A DNA stretch of 64,000 bases from NCBI RefSeq assembly GCF_040537815.1, contig NZ_JBEWSZ010000006.1, positions 62,001 to 126,000 on the forward strand, read 5' to 3'. The DNA is from Mesorhizobium shangrilense. Its GTDB lineage: Bacteria > Pseudomonadota > Alphaproteobacteria > Rhizobiales > Rhizobiaceae. Below, piece by piece: positions 28,812-37,221 of this stretch. Made by a program: the position numbers and the translations under genes. How positions within the stretch are numbered: the first letter of the stretch is position 1; each line of letters opens with the position of its first letter. The notes beneath the pieces were generated by a model. The model saw only the letters and a list, made by a program, of their open reading frames with translations, was not told the origin of the DNA and did no database searches.

Positions 28812-29423
28812 CTACTTCGCGAGTTCCTTGGCCTGTTCGCGCCAGTCCTTGATCTGGTCGGCGCTGAACGGCATGTGCTCGTCGATCTTCGCCACGTCCT
28901 TGTCGGACAGCTTGGCGAGCTGGGCGAAGGTGATGATGCCCTGCTCGTTCAGGTCCTTGGCCGCGACGGGGCCGATGCCCTTGATCACGGTCAGGTCGTC
29001 AGGTTCGCCCTTCGGCGCCTTGAACAGCGGCGCTGCGGCGGTCTCTTCGGACTTGGCCTTGGCTTCCTTCTTGGGCGCCTTTGCCTCGGCCTTCTTCGAC
29101 GGCTTGGCACCATCCAGCAGGATCTCGGAGATCCGCACGGTGGTCAAAAGCTGGCGATGGCCGATCTTGCGGCGCGAATTCTGCCGGCGGCGCTTCTTGA
29201 AAGCGATGACGGTGCGGTTCTTGCCCTGCTCGACGACTTCGGCGGTAACCAAAGCGCCTTCCACGAACGGCGCGCCGAACGTGACATTTTCGCCCTCGCC
29301 ATGCGCGAGCACGTGGCCGATCTCGACGATATCGCCGACACTGGCTTCGACTTTTTCGATCTTCAGGAGATCGTTGGCGGCTACGCGATATTGCTTGCCG
29401 CCCGTTTTAATGACTGCGAACAT
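28812..29423 (-). CDS. rplU: 50S ribosomal protein L21 with C-terminal extension
   Basis: 203 residues. The first 103 are ordinary L21 (MFAVIKTGGKQYRVAANDLL, KKRRRQNSRRKIGHRQLLT). They are followed by a lysine/alanine-rich linker and a helix-hairpin-helix-like domain (DDLTVIKGIGPVAAKDLNEQ), an extension found in Rhizobiales L21. ATG 29423 has AAAGG upstream; codons further upstream in the frame are not homologous to L21. Confidence 0.95.
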   Translation of the reverse strand: MFAVIKTGGKQYRVAANDLLKIEKVEASVGDIVEIGHVLAHGEGENVTFGAPFVEGALVTAEVVEQGKNRTVIAFKKRRRQNSRRKIGHRQLLTTVRISEILLDGAKPSKKAEAKAPKKEAKAKSEETAAAPLFKAPKGEPDDLTVIKGIGPVAAKDLNEQGIITFAQLAKLSDKDVAKIDEHMPFSADQIKDWREQAKELAK

Positions 29424-29892
29424 TTTTTGCCTTTCGCTGTTCGGTCGGCCTTGATGAACCGCGTCAGGCGGTTCGGCCGTCTTTTTGTCAGTCTGCGGGT
29501 TCAAAAAACAAGCGGCGCGGAAGAACCCTCCACGCCGATTGCGCGCTGTCCCTAACCGAAGGTTGGGTTGAAGTCAAGACAACTGGCCGAGAGATCGCCA
29601 ACGCGACCAGCCGTTTGCCGGCTTGTGGCATCCGCAACGACATGCAGCGCTACATCTGCTCTGCAGCGCTACATCTGCTCTCCTGCCGTCAGCAGGAAAG
29701 AGCAACGTCCGGCGATGCCAGCGCGCCCATCACGCCCCCGCGGCCGGCCCCGACCGGAGCCGATCGCGGCTCCCTTGCCCGGCAAAACCACCCCTTATCC
29801 AAGAAGCTGAGAAAGCGGCGGATTTGGCCTTGTAACCTGTCCGCTCAGCCGTTATCTAGTGCGCCGCGCTGGCAACGGCGGACCATGACCGC
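29424..29892. other. Gene-free stretch between rplU and tRNA-Ser
   Basis: About 470 bases upstream of rplU and of the tRNA gene. It must hold the rplU promoter on the minus strand and the tRNA promoter on the plus strand, but I cannot place either with confidence. The one clear structure is a tandem 19-bp repeat at 29644-29681. ORFs here look like noise. Confidence 0.5.
29644..29681. repeat. Perfect tandem duplication of 19 bp
   Basis: GCAGCGCTACATCTGCTCT occurs twice head to tail without change (29644-29662 and 29663-29681), upstream of the tRNA-Ser gene. Confidence 0.9.
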
Positions 29893-29982
29893 GGAGAGGT
29901 GGCAGAGTGGTCGAATGCACCGCACTCGAAATGCGGCATGGGTGCAAGCCCATCGGGGGTTCGAATCCCTCCCTCTCCGCCA
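29893..29982 (+). tRNA. tRNA-Ser (anticodon CGA)
   Basis: Ninety bases with encoded CCA. Acceptor GGAGAGG pairs with CCTCTCC, the anticodon stem CCGCA/TGCGG encloses loop CTCGAAA (anticodon CGA, reading UCG), a long class II variable arm is present, and the T arm is GGGGG-TTCGAAT-CCCTC. The adjoining 7 kb is of accessory character, and tRNA-Ser genes are common integration sites, but no second copy of its 3' end is found in the window. Confidence 0.97.
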
Positions 29983-30099
29983 TGCAGGCCAAAATGTCCA
30001 TACTTGGGAACGAGTTGCCGCCAAACTCCGCCGATTGCACGATCCTGACCTGGGAGTTTCATTTGCCCAGGCACCGGAAAGTGGGCTGCGCTGCAACCT

Positions 30100-31017
30100 T
30101 CATCCAGTGGTTACCGACAGAAATCGTTCGGCGTTATGTGGGGCTTTTTGGCGTAGTCGCGCAGCATCCTTGGAGGGTGGCAAGCCGAATTGACGTGCGT
30201 ATTCGCGGCTGAACTGGTTCGGGCTTTCGTACCCCACTTCGAACGCGATGGACGTGGCGCTGCCTTCTCCGGCGATAAGAAGCGACCGCGCATGCAGCAG
30301 CCGTAAATGTTTTTGATACCGCAAGGGGCTGAGCGCGGTGACAGCTTTGAAGTGACGATGGAAGGCCGAAACGCTCAAGGCCGTCATCTCCGCCAACGTT
30401 TCGACGCGAAGCGGCTTGGCAAAGTTTTCCCTGGTCCATTGAATGGCGATACCGATCCGCGAAAGAGCGGTCTCGGGGGTCGCGATATCACGAAGCATCC
30501 AGCCGAGTGGCCCTTGCAACACCCGGAACAAGATCTCGCGCTCATATGCCGGCGCAAGCGCCGCCACCTCGTTCGAACGCTCCATCAACCGAAGCATGCG
30601 AACCCAGGCGTCGAGCAATTCGGGCGTGACCGGTGCCACGGAAAAACCGGGGCTGTAGAGGTGTCCTCCGGCAGGTTTGGGCAGATCGGCCAGCAGGTTT
30701 GCGACGATTGCCGGTTCTAGCGTCAGACTGATCGCAAGGTAGGGATCGCCATCATCAGATCTGTGCACGGAGCCGACTGCAGGCAGATCGACGGACATCA
30801 CAAAATACGTTGCCGGATCATACCGTAACGTCCGGTCGCCAACGGTCATTGTCTTTGATCCCGTCAGGATCAGATTGACCATGGGCTCGTAGACAGCCGC
30901 GAGCCGATGCTCGGGAACTTCTCCCTGCACCATGGCGACACGAGGGATACCCGTCTCGGTGCGTCGGTTTTCCGCCTTGGAGGCCAGTTGCCGTAGTTCC
31001 CGAAGCTGAATTTCCAT
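30100..31017 (-). CDS. AraC family transcriptional regulator
   Basis: 305 residues: an N-terminal AraC_N-type sensing domain (YEPMVNLILTGSKTMTVGDR) and a C-terminal double helix-turn-helix from about 195 (LRVETLAEMTALSVSAFHRH, then SATSIAFEVGYESPNQFSRE). ATG 31017 is chosen because the protein starts MEIQLRELRQLA as homologues do. It is divergent from an SDR gene 135 bp away, a standard regulator-target layout in rhizobia. Confidence 0.9.
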   Translation of the reverse strand: MEIQLRELRQLASKAENRRTETGIPRVAMVQGEVPEHRLAAVYEPMVNLILTGSKTMTVGDRTLRYDPATYFVMSVDLPAVGSVHRSDDGDPYLAISLTLEPAIVANLLADLPKPAGGHLYSPGFSVAPVTPELLDAWVRMLRLMERSNEVAALAPAYEREILFRVLQGPLGWMLRDIATPETALSRIGIAIQWTRENFAKPLRVETLAEMTALSVSAFHRHFKAVTALSPLRYQKHLRLLHARSLLIAGEGSATSIAFEVGYESPNQFSREYARQFGLPPSKDAARLRQKAPHNAERFLSVTTG

Positions 31018-31151
31018 GGATATCGTTGTTCCACAGCGGCGTATTGCAATCAACCAAAAAGCAGAAATAGGCAATATTCGGAGAGGATCGTGAGGGCGGT
31101 GCTTTTGCTCGGCTGCTATCCCTTTGGTCACAATCAAAGGAGAACGAGATC

Positions 31152-31895
31152 ATGAGCATCGTCATCATCACCGGCGGCAGCCGAGGCATCGGCGCGAGCA
31201 CTGCGATTCAGTGCGCCAAACGCGGCATGGGCGTCATCTTGACCTACAACGGCAATCCAGAGGCAGCCAGAAACGTCGTGCGAGCCATCGAGGCAGATGG
31301 TGGCAAGGCCATCGCACTGAAGCTCGACGTCGGCGACAGCACGACGTTCCTCTCGTTTCGCGAGGCGGTCCACCAGACTCTCTCCACGACCTGGGACCGC
31401 ACAAGCTTCGACTTTCTCGTGAACAACGCCGGTCACGGTCTCTACAACCCCATCGCAACCGTGACCGAGGATGAGTTTGATGGCCTCTTCAGGGTGCATC
31501 TCAAGGGGCCGTTCTTCCTGACCCAGGCGCTGTTGCCGCTGATGGCCGATGGCGGACACATTATAAACGTGGCCAGTTCTACGAGCCGTGTCGCGACTGC
31601 CGGTGTCGCACCCTACGCATCTTTCAAGGGTGGGCTCGAAGTGCTGACGCGCTACATGGCCAAGGAATTCGGCGACCGTCGGATCCGAGCCAATTCCATC
31701 GCGCCGGGCGCCATCCGTACTGAACTTGGCGGGGGCCTCAACGACGTGTTCGAAGCCCAACTTGCCGGTCAGACCGCTCTAGGGCGGGTCGGGGAACCGG
31801 ATGACATCGGCTGCATGATCGCCTGCCTGTTAGCCGACGACAACCGTTGGATCAATGCGCAGAACATCGAAGTGACCGGCGGTTACATAATCTAA
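31152..31895 (+). CDS. SDR family oxidoreductase
   Basis: 247 residues, a classical SDR: ITGGSRGIGASTAIQ at the N-terminus, FLVNNAGHG in the middle, serines in VASSTSR and the catalytic YASFK, then RANSIAPGAIRTELGG. The C-terminus NAQNIEVTGGYII is complete. Start ATG follows AAAGGAGAACGAGATC. A short ORF and an NTF2-like gene follow at close spacing, so the three are likely an operon controlled by the divergent AraC gene. Substrate unknown. Confidence 0.9.
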   Translation: MSIVIITGGSRGIGASTAIQCAKRGMGVILTYNGNPEAARNVVRAIEADGGKAIALKLDVGDSTTFLSFREAVHQTLSTTWDRTSFDFLVNNAGHGLYNPIATVTEDEFDGLFRVHLKGPFFLTQALLPLMADGGHIINVASSTSRVATAGVAPYASFKGGLEVLTRYMAKEFGDRRIRANSIAPGAIRTELGGGLNDVFEAQLAGQTALGRVGEPDDIGCMIACLLADDNRWINAQNIEVTGGYII

Positions 31896-31909
31896 ATCGG
31901 GATTACTTC

Positions 31910-32035
31910 ATGTTTGATCGCACCTTTCCGACTTTGAACGACACCGATCATTCGACCGGCTTTTACACGCTGGTGCTCCCGGTTCTTGGGATCAATAGCC
32001 GGCTGAATTATGATGCACGGGAGCTGAGGAGATGA
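31910..32035 (+). CDS. Short ORF (41 codons) between SDR and NTF2-like genes
   Basis: It begins MFDRTFPTLNDTDHSTGFYT fifteen bases after the SDR stop and its own stop overlaps the ATG of the NTF2-like gene, the spacing expected of a coupled operon member. No family is recognised and there is no strong ribosome-binding site, so it may instead be a remnant of a longer gene or a leader that couples translation. Confidence 0.35.
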   Translation: MFDRTFPTLNDTDHSTGFYTLVLPVLGINSRLNYDARELRR

Positions 32036-32376
32036 CTGAAAACGGCACGCTGTTCAAAACTGTGGGCCGGCTGATCAAAGCGACCAATGCCTTTGATGTT
32101 GAAGCCGCGCTGGCCCTGTTTGCGACCAATGCGATTATCGAGGATGCTTCCGTTGGCGAAAGTTTCTCTGGACATGCCGGCATTCGAGAGTACCTGGACC
32201 GCTTCTTCGTCGGCTATCACACCGTGACACATCTTCTCTCGGTCGGAATTCTGGGCGACGACCATGCCGGCGTGCGGGTCGATTTCACCGGCGACTTCGG
32301 CCACGAGATCGGCTTGCTGGAGATGTCCGTCAACGCCGACGGACAGATCGGCCGCATCGACGCTGATCTCGAATGA
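32032..32376 (+). CDS. NTF2-like / SnoaL-like domain protein
   Basis: 114 residues with the NTF2-like pattern: LIKATNAFDVEAALALFATN, IIEDASVGESFSGHAGIREY, and strands ending VNADGQIGRIDADLE. It is preceded by GAGGAG five bases before the ATG. With the SDR gene upstream it repeats the composition of the cassette at 3049-4169, although there the order is NTF2 then SDR and the regulator is HxlR. Function unknown. Confidence 0.75.
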   Translation: MTENGTLFKTVGRLIKATNAFDVEAALALFATNAIIEDASVGESFSGHAGIREYLDRFFVGYHTVTHLLSVGILGDDHAGVRVDFTGDFGHEIGLLEMSVNADGQIGRIDADLE

Positions 32377-32486
32377 ACCGGCGAAAGCCAGACTTGCGCC
32401 CCACGTCTCGGTTTCAGGCGGTTTATCCGATACTGGCCGCAGGCGGCACTGATGGAGCGGTGCGCTCACAGTCGGGCGGAATTAGA

Positions 32487-32627
32487 GGGCTATAGCGTAG
32501 ACGTAGTGCTCATCATCGTCGGGCGCGGCCCGCCAGCCCCGCCGATTGCCCTCTATGGCCCGGCATAGCCGCCGATCGCCGCACACACCATGCGGTATAG
32601 GGAACCGCCGTTTCCACGCTATAGCCC
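32487..32627. repeat. Inverted repeat, 12-bp arms 117 bp apart
   Basis: GGGCTATAGCGT at 32487-32498 and its exact complement ACGCTATAGCCC at 32616-32627 bracket a GC-rich centre with no gene, downstream of the NTF2-like gene. It may be the edge of a small non-autonomous element or chance; the 298-bp gap (32377-32674) otherwise holds nothing I can name. Confidence 0.4.
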
Positions 32628-32674
32628 GATACTGTGCCATCAAATCATATCGGGATTGGGTCGAAACCGTCCCG

Positions 32675-33157
32675 TCAAACGTCTGGAAAACCGTCGGACG
32701 TATCGCTTGGGGCCGTTCTGACAGGCTTCGGCGACTGGTGCTGATCTCGCAAATGAACTGCGGTCTGGTCGATGCTCGGATAGACGGTCGTGGCGTTGAT
32801 GTTGATCCGGTCGAGCTGATTAAGAATGTGCGCCTTATTCTTGATCGTCACCCGGCTGATCTCGATGTCGTCTTGTCCCGCATCGGGCAGCGCGGCCTCG
32901 TGCCCGAACAACAGGAAGGCGCCGGACTGCGACTTGATTCGCGTATTCGTGCGCTTCGCCTTTACGCAGATGATAGATCCGAGATCGTCGGGAACGATCC
33001 GCCCCTCGAAAAAGCCCTTCTCCGACTTGATGTGGTGGAGCAACTTACCGGTTTCCGGGCGATCCAATTCGAGCGCGGTCGATCTGGCAATCAATACCGG
33101 GGCCTTTTGTCGGAGACCACGACGAGCCTTCCTCCAATATTTTGGCACCGTTTGCAT
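32675..33157 (-). pseudogene. C-terminal fragment resembling FRG-domain proteins
   Basis: The part from about residue 30 (GKLLHHIKSEKGFFEGRIVP, DLGSIICVKAKRTNTRIKSQ, SGAFLLFG, then DIEISRVTIKNKAHILNQLD) looks like the end of FRG-domain proteins, as I remember that family. The FRG motif itself and everything upstream are missing, replaced by the end of a zinc-ribbon gene in another frame. Read as a remnant of a gene truncated at its 5' end. The family call rests on remembered motifs. Confidence 0.45.
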
Positions 33158-33564
33158 ACCAGTTTTGATGCCAGTCGCCTTTCGGTGATGAAATCATAGT
33201 GTGTCCCATAGATCTCGATCAGGCCATCGAGATCAAGCGAGCGCAGATGACCACAACGGGGATTGCCGCAATATGCGCTAAGGCCCATTCCCTGGTCGCG
33301 AAGCTCGCCAAGCTTCATGGGCTGAACGACCGGCAGAACAATAGCTGCCGGCTCCGCCGGATTTGCCACCGCCACAAGCACAGGCCTTCGAATTTCTGCG
33401 CGGTCGATGGAGCCGATCGCGTGGACTGCCTTGTCTTCGGCCACGCCTATGAGGGAATCGATTTCCTTCATGGCTTCGATATGTCCGCAGGCAAAGAGAG
33501 CCCTTCGCAGCACGTGCAACGCATCTCTTGTTTCACAAAGTGTCGCCCGGAGGGTTGGAGGCAT
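33091..33564 (-). CDS. Small putative zinc-ribbon protein
   Basis: 157 codons. The C-terminal 76 residues, from an internal Met at 33318, are the coherent part: MKLGELRDQGMGLSAYCGNP, then two Cys pairs (AYCGNPRCGH and LVCKRCQN) around LDLDGLIEIYG. This is the layout of a small zinc-ribbon protein seen often in Rhizobiales. The first 80 residues are less certain, and the real start may be 33318 or 33468. Its 3' end overlaps the FRG-like fragment. Adjacent to a DUF982 gene on the same strand. Confidence 0.5.
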   Translation of the reverse strand: MPPTLRATLCETRDALHVLRRALFACGHIEAMKEIDSLIGVAEDKAVHAIGSIDRAEIRRPVLVAVANPAEPAAIVLPVVQPMKLGELRDQGMGLSAYCGNPRCGHLRSLDLDGLIEIYGTHYDFITERRLASKLVCKRCQNIGGRLVVVSDKRPRY

Positions 33565-33571
33565 TTCGCGC

Positions 33572-33832
33572 TCAATTCTTCATGTAGCTATCAGGCAGAC
33601 AATCTGCTTCGAGCGCCGCTGCAATGAAGGCTCGGTGGACGTCCCTCGTGCTGCAACGCCCCACCCTTTCTCCCACCAAGGCAGCGAGCGCGGCCAAAAA
33701 CATCGGGCCATCGGATGGCCAGTCGTTGGCCAGGACGTCGGCCATTTGAGGAAGTGTACAGACAATCGAAACATTGCCGTCACTGGTTTCGATGGGGATC
33801 CCTGAAAACACATAGGGTTGGCTGACTGTCAC
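33572..33832 (-). CDS. DUF982 domain-containing protein
   Basis: 86 residues from GTG 33832, which has GGGAG seven bases upstream. The pattern VSIVCTLPQMADVLANDWPS, a short helix AALAALVGER and the end RDVHRAFIAAALEADCLPDS matches DUF982, a small protein family multiplied in rhizobial genomes. No biochemical role is known. The zinc-ribbon gene lies 8 bp downstream. Confidence 0.7.
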   Translation of the reverse strand: MTVSQPYVFSGIPIETSDGNVSIVCTLPQMADVLANDWPSDGPMFLAALAALVGERVGRCSTRDVHRAFIAAALEADCLPDSYMKN

Positions 33833-34087
33833 TGAATGGCTCCCGCTCGGGCGGGAGAATGTTAGGCGCTCTCAAGCACCAGCGCCCATACAATGGCTGA
33901 TGACAAATCTATTTGAGCACTTAAACAAAACGCCGTCTATTAACTATGACGTAGTGTGTACGCAAAACATTATTTTCGGGTTTAATTTCAGTTTTCATAG
34001 ACGCATTGCACAAATGAGCGTAGACTCAAGTTGATGCCGGGGCACCCCGGCGAGACCACCGTTTTGGCCATTGCCGCGTAGTCGCTT
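33833..34087. other. AT-rich gap without genes
   Basis: About 255 bases, clearly lower in GC than the rest of the window (especially 33900-34025), between the DUF982 gene and the recQ fragment. I see no ORF, RNA or repeat here beyond a small hairpin at its left edge (CTCCCGCTCGGGCGGGAG-like). The base composition marks a junction of foreign or decayed DNA. Confidence 0.5.
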
Positions 34088-34448
34088 TCACGCCGATGCG
34101 GATTGGTGCGCGGCGATTGCGCTCAGAAAAACCTGACCGAACTCCTTGAGCTTCGCGGCGCCGACACCGTTCACTTCTGCGAAGGCGTCGAGGTCGGGCG
34201 AGCAGCGTTCGGCCATGTCGATCAGGATGCGGTCGGAGAACACCACATAGGCCGGCGCTCCTTGGCGAGACGCAGCCGCAATGCATTGAGCGTGGCCAGC
34301 AGCGAGGCATCCAGGCCTTCCGCGCTGGCGAGAGCTTCCTGACCGCGCATCTTGCGCAAGGCGCGGCTGCGCACCTCGACACGGCAGGAACGGCATCTCG
34401 CCTCGGCGCAGCGCATGGCCCTTTTCGGCGATGGCGAGGCCGCCATGG
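34088..34448 (-). pseudogene. Truncated, frameshifted copy of the 3' end of recQ
   Basis: 34135-34448 matches 37463-37785, inside intact recQ, with about a dozen substitutions by hand alignment, a 7-base deletion and a 2-base deletion, both frame-breaking. It encodes the HRDC-domain part (AYVVFSDRILIDMAERC, DLDAFAEVNGVGAAKLKEFG). Beyond 34135 the last codons (SAIAAHQSASA) still resemble recQ but differ from the intact end (EAINAHR). Both copies are on the minus strand, so they are direct repeats flanking about 3 kb. Confidence 0.85.
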
Positions 34449-34602
34449 AGGCATTTCCCGGATTTGCATGCAGACCTCTATCCCTTCTACCGGGAGGCAG
34501 GCCCACCGCAACACCAGATGCTTCAGGCCGCTTGAGCGTTAGAATCAATATCGGCTCGGCAACAACTGTCTTTTTGCCTTCCCTGACAGCAAATAAAGAA
34601 AA

Positions 34603-34626
34603 GCCCCGGCGGAGGGATGCCGGGGC
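34603..34626 (-). terminator. Rho-independent terminator of the outer-membrane protein gene
   Basis: On the minus strand a GC stem (GCCCCGGC with GCCGGGGC, eight-base loop) is followed by TTTTCTTTATTT, about 25 bases after the stop of the beta-barrel gene. Confidence 0.85.
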
Positions 34627-34651
34627 CAAGCTCTACACAGAAGGCTGCAGG

Positions 34652-35359
34652 TCAGAATTTGTAGGCGACCCCAAGACGGAGATCGTTGGAGGACAGATTG
34701 ATCTTGCTCTCGCCGTCCCAATTGGCATCGTAATAATTCTTTGATCCGAAATCCGTGTATCGGTATTCGGCGCGCACGACGAGGTTGTCGGTTGCAGCAT
34801 ATTCAACGCCGACGCCGATATTCCAACCGGTCAGCGTCTGCTTTTGCTGAAAATCCCAATTCTCAGTCCCGTCGTGATCGAGAGCAAAGGCGAACCGCGC
34901 GGTCGAAACACCTCCGGCGACATAGGGCAGCCAGCGATCCACGGCATACCCAACACGGGCACGCAGCGCTACCGCATAGTCGATCTGGCCGATAGTCACG
35001 TGATCCGGATCGTAAACGCCGTCGCCGCTCCAAGACCACTTGTGTGCCTTGTGCTCGCCACCGAAGGTCAGGTCACCGTCGACGCCAACCACCCAAGGGC
35101 CGCCATTGATCTGGTGATTGTAACCCAGATAGAGACCGCCGATCACGGAGTCGGGATCAAATCGGCCTGTTTCGTCATCATTGGGTGTCGAAAAAACTGA
35201 CCGTCCCCAAGCATAGCCGATTTGCGCGCCAACATAGCCTCCCGACCAATTGTAGGTCGCGGCGACCGGCAGCGCTTCGGCGCCGTTCACTGCATCCGCC
35301 GCGAAAGACGCGCCAGAAGCCAAGGTGAGGATGGTGGTCGTCAGAAGAAGAAGTTTCAC
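34652..35359 (-). CDS. Outer membrane beta-barrel protein (Omp25/Omp31-like)
   Basis: 235 residues: signal peptide MKLLLLTTTILTLASGASFA, then the usual rhizobial opening YNWSGGYVGAQIGYAWG, alternating amphipathic strands (VIGGLYLGYNHQI, VALRARVGYAV, WLPYVAGGVSTARF) and the C-terminal VVRAEYRYTDFGSKN ... LRLGVAYKF ending in phenylalanine, the BamA recognition end. It is an eight-strand barrel of the outer membrane. It lies alone between the two recQ segments with its own terminator. Confidence 0.92.
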   Translation of the reverse strand: MKLLLLTTTILTLASGASFAADAVNGAEALPVAATYNWSGGYVGAQIGYAWGRSVFSTPNDDETGRFDPDSVIGGLYLGYNHQINGGPWVVGVDGDLTFGGEHKAHKWSWSGDGVYDPDHVTIGQIDYAVALRARVGYAVDRWLPYVAGGVSTARFAFALDHDGTENWDFQQKQTLTGWNIGVGVEYAATDNLVVRAEYRYTDFGSKNYYDANWDGESKINLSSNDLRLGVAYKF

Positions 35360-35706
35360 TTTTAGCCCTCTCGTTGCCTAACAAATAGCTGGAAGGGCCT
35401 TGCAGTCTGACATTGCGTCAGACTTAAGAGCAAAAACCCGTCGCAAGCTTCTGTTTGCGTCCAGGCTCAGGCCGGATGAACTGCCCCCCCGCCACGGAAA
35501 AGGCCCACGTAAATCTGAGCCAGAAGAGTACTTCACAAAGCCGTGAGAAATGTCAATGCAGACAAACGGCGACATGCATTCATTGGTTGCAGTGATACCG
35601 ATCTGCAACAGCGCTTGGCCGTCTGAAACACTATAGATAATTCTGTTTCATCCAGCAGCCTCGAAGGATAATGACATGGCATCCAGGACTGCATTAGGCT
35701 CAGCCG

Positions 35707-35738
35707 GATGAAACACTTCCTATAGGAAGTGTTTCATC
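35707..35738. repeat. Perfect 32-bp palindrome
   Basis: The half GATGAAACACTTCCTA is followed without spacer by its exact complement. There is no U-tract, so a terminator is unlikely. Fifty-seven bases upstream a second dyad with the same core (TGAAACA / TGTTTCA, 35624-35650) occurs. A regulator-binding site or a recombination target are both possible. Confidence 0.7.
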
Positions 35739-36044
35739 GTAACCTTTACGATCGGCCTTTCGTCCACCTTTCAGTGGATCTGGTAGCTCCGCATCATCCG
35801 GAACGATTCGAGCGGGTCCTGTGTGGACCTTGGGTCAACACGGGGCGGCAAGGCGCGGTTCATCCGCAGCTATGGATTGTGATTTCCTGATCCTGCCCGA
35901 CCGGCGGTTGGATAATATGACAATTAGCTGAGGCGTATCCGACCTCCCGCAAGAGTGCGCAGCCGTCGCCGCAGCCAATTCTGTCGCGAAGCTCCGAAAA
36001 ATTTGGCATATTCACTTTCGCCGAATTGGCGACTAAGCATCATC

Positions 36045-36123
36045 CACCTCGTGGCGGAGTGGGTTACGCAAAGGGAGGTGCATTTCCCTAGACTCTCGGT
36101 TCGAATCCGAGACGAGGTATCCA
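36045..36123 (+). tRNA. Degenerate tRNA-like sequence, tRNA-Cys-like
   Basis: CACCTCG pairs with CGAGGTA (first pair C-A mismatched), T8 is in place, the D arm GCGGAGTGGGTTACGC is like tRNA-Cys, the T arm CTCGG-TTCGAAT-CCGAG is perfect and CCA is encoded. The anticodon region AGGGA-GGTGCATT-TCCCT has an eight-base loop containing T-GCA, one base too many. It is best read as a decayed or mobile-element tRNA; function in translation is doubtful. Confidence 0.5.
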
Positions 36124-36279
36124 TTTTTACGGCGGGCATAGGGGCGTCACCCCCGTTCGACTGCAAACCGGGGTGCGTTGTCGCCTTCGCCGGCTCGGAG
36201 AAATTCAATCAAGGCCTCCATCAGGCGCTCGGCGATTGGCCCCGTTTGACTGAACGGTAGTACGCCCGTCTGATGATGG

Positions 36280-36462
36280 CTATTGGCCCGGAAGACGCTT
36301 CGATTTCTCGGGGTCGGAAGGCTTCTGGCTGTTGGGCCACCAGATGAAATACATCGATCCGACTTTTAGTACGGGCACACGCCGCTCTCGCTCCCTGACG
36401 CGAAGTTCACGGTAGGTTTTCACCTTAAAGGTTCCACCCGGCAGGTTGATACGCAACGCCAT
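36280..36462 (-). CDS. Small hypothetical protein
   Basis: 60 residues, strongly basic: MALRINLPGGTFKVKTYREL, RVRERERRVPVLKVGSMYFI, then WWPNSQKPSDPEKSKRLPGQ. ATG 36462 has GGGAG seven bases upstream, which supports translation. No family is recognised. It lies alone among non-coding accessory DNA with the tRNA-like sequence downstream of it. Confidence 0.45.
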   Translation of the reverse strand: MALRINLPGGTFKVKTYRELRVRERERRVPVLKVGSMYFIWWPNSQKPSDPEKSKRLPGQ

Positions 36463-37115
36463 TGAAAGCTCCCTAAAATAGCCCGAGTTTAAACGCCCTC
36501 CGTTGCGGAAGAGTCAACATTCTCTTGTGACTATTTTTGGGTAGAAATTTGCGTTCGCCAGAGTGTCTAAGAAGAAAGAGACGGAGGATACTCCGAAGAC
36601 TTGGATAAGGCGTCTTTCTAAATTATATGACCGTGCAATCGACCTCTCCGCTCGAATTCGAAACGCAGCTTCCATGGATCGAATATCTCTGGCTTCATGC
36701 TGTCATATTGCTCCATGACTTTCGAATTTTAGCCCTGATCCGACATGTATCTTCGCCCCCTAGCGCTCGACAAAGCCACGTAAAGCAAAACGCTATAGGC
36801 ATCCTCCAAATGCGGTATGGCCGCCTGCAGGGAACATCGCCTTCTGGACCGGCGAGCAGTTCGAATTGCTTAGCTGGCACCGATCAGCGATCAGACCCGA
36901 CAAGGATCTGAAATCCTGGCCGACAGCGGTTTGCCGAAGACAAACAAGGTCGAGTGGCTATTGTCCAGCGCACGCCTCGTCTCGTCGCACCATCCATCAT
37001 GCAATGCCCGCGCTCATGCTGGTCACGGCCAAGACCAAGACCCGGCTAAGAACCAACCTATCGACCGCTGGTTGATTGAATGGCGGACTGATCCCTGGCC
37101 ATTTCAGAACCTGCC
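36463..37115. other. Gene-free, lower-GC accessory stretch
   Basis: About 650 bases with no ORF that I can support. A GTG-started frame at 36563 (SKKKETEDTPKTWIRRLSK...) has a protein-like basic start but no ribosome-binding site and stops after 51 codons; a longer frame from 36627 overlaps it and looks random. The left 150 bases are AT-rich. Confidence 0.4.
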
Positions 37116-37145
37116 CGCCACCCGGCGGTGGCGCACCTTTTTTGG
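37116..37145 (+). terminator. Rho-independent terminator-like hairpin
   Basis: CGCCACC-CGGC-GGTGGCG is a perfect seven-base stem with a four-base loop, followed by CACCTTTTTT. It points along the plus strand although no plus-strand gene is evident upstream, so it may end a small RNA or a vanished gene, and it insulates the short gene at 37222. Confidence 0.6.
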
Positions 37146-37221
37146 GTGCAATTGACAGCCTTGCTTTACACGACGCAACTTTCACCCCATTGATGGAAAG
37201 CTTACAACCTAGGGGGTTATT

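Larger units (their letters stand above)
35360..36279. other. Non-coding accessory stretch upstream of the Omp gene
   Basis: About 920 bases with no convincing gene. It holds the promoter of the outer-membrane gene (not resolved), an inverted repeat TGAAACA-N13-TGTTTCA at 35624-35650, a 32-bp palindrome at 35707-35738 and a tRNA-like sequence at 36045-36123. Short frames here lack ribosome-binding sites. Confidence 0.5.

Noticed and set aside
35772-35863. Minus-strand 30-codon frame (MNRALPPRVDPRSTQDPLE...) upstream of the 32-bp palindrome
   Set aside because: No ribosome-binding site, low-information composition, and the palindrome lacks a U-tract, so there is no sign of a transcription unit.
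36563-36718. GTG-started frame of 51 codons with a basic N-terminus (SKKKETEDTPKTWIRRLSK)
   Set aside because: No ribosome-binding site, no terminator and no recognised family; overlapping frames of similar length exist. Mentioned in the region note only.
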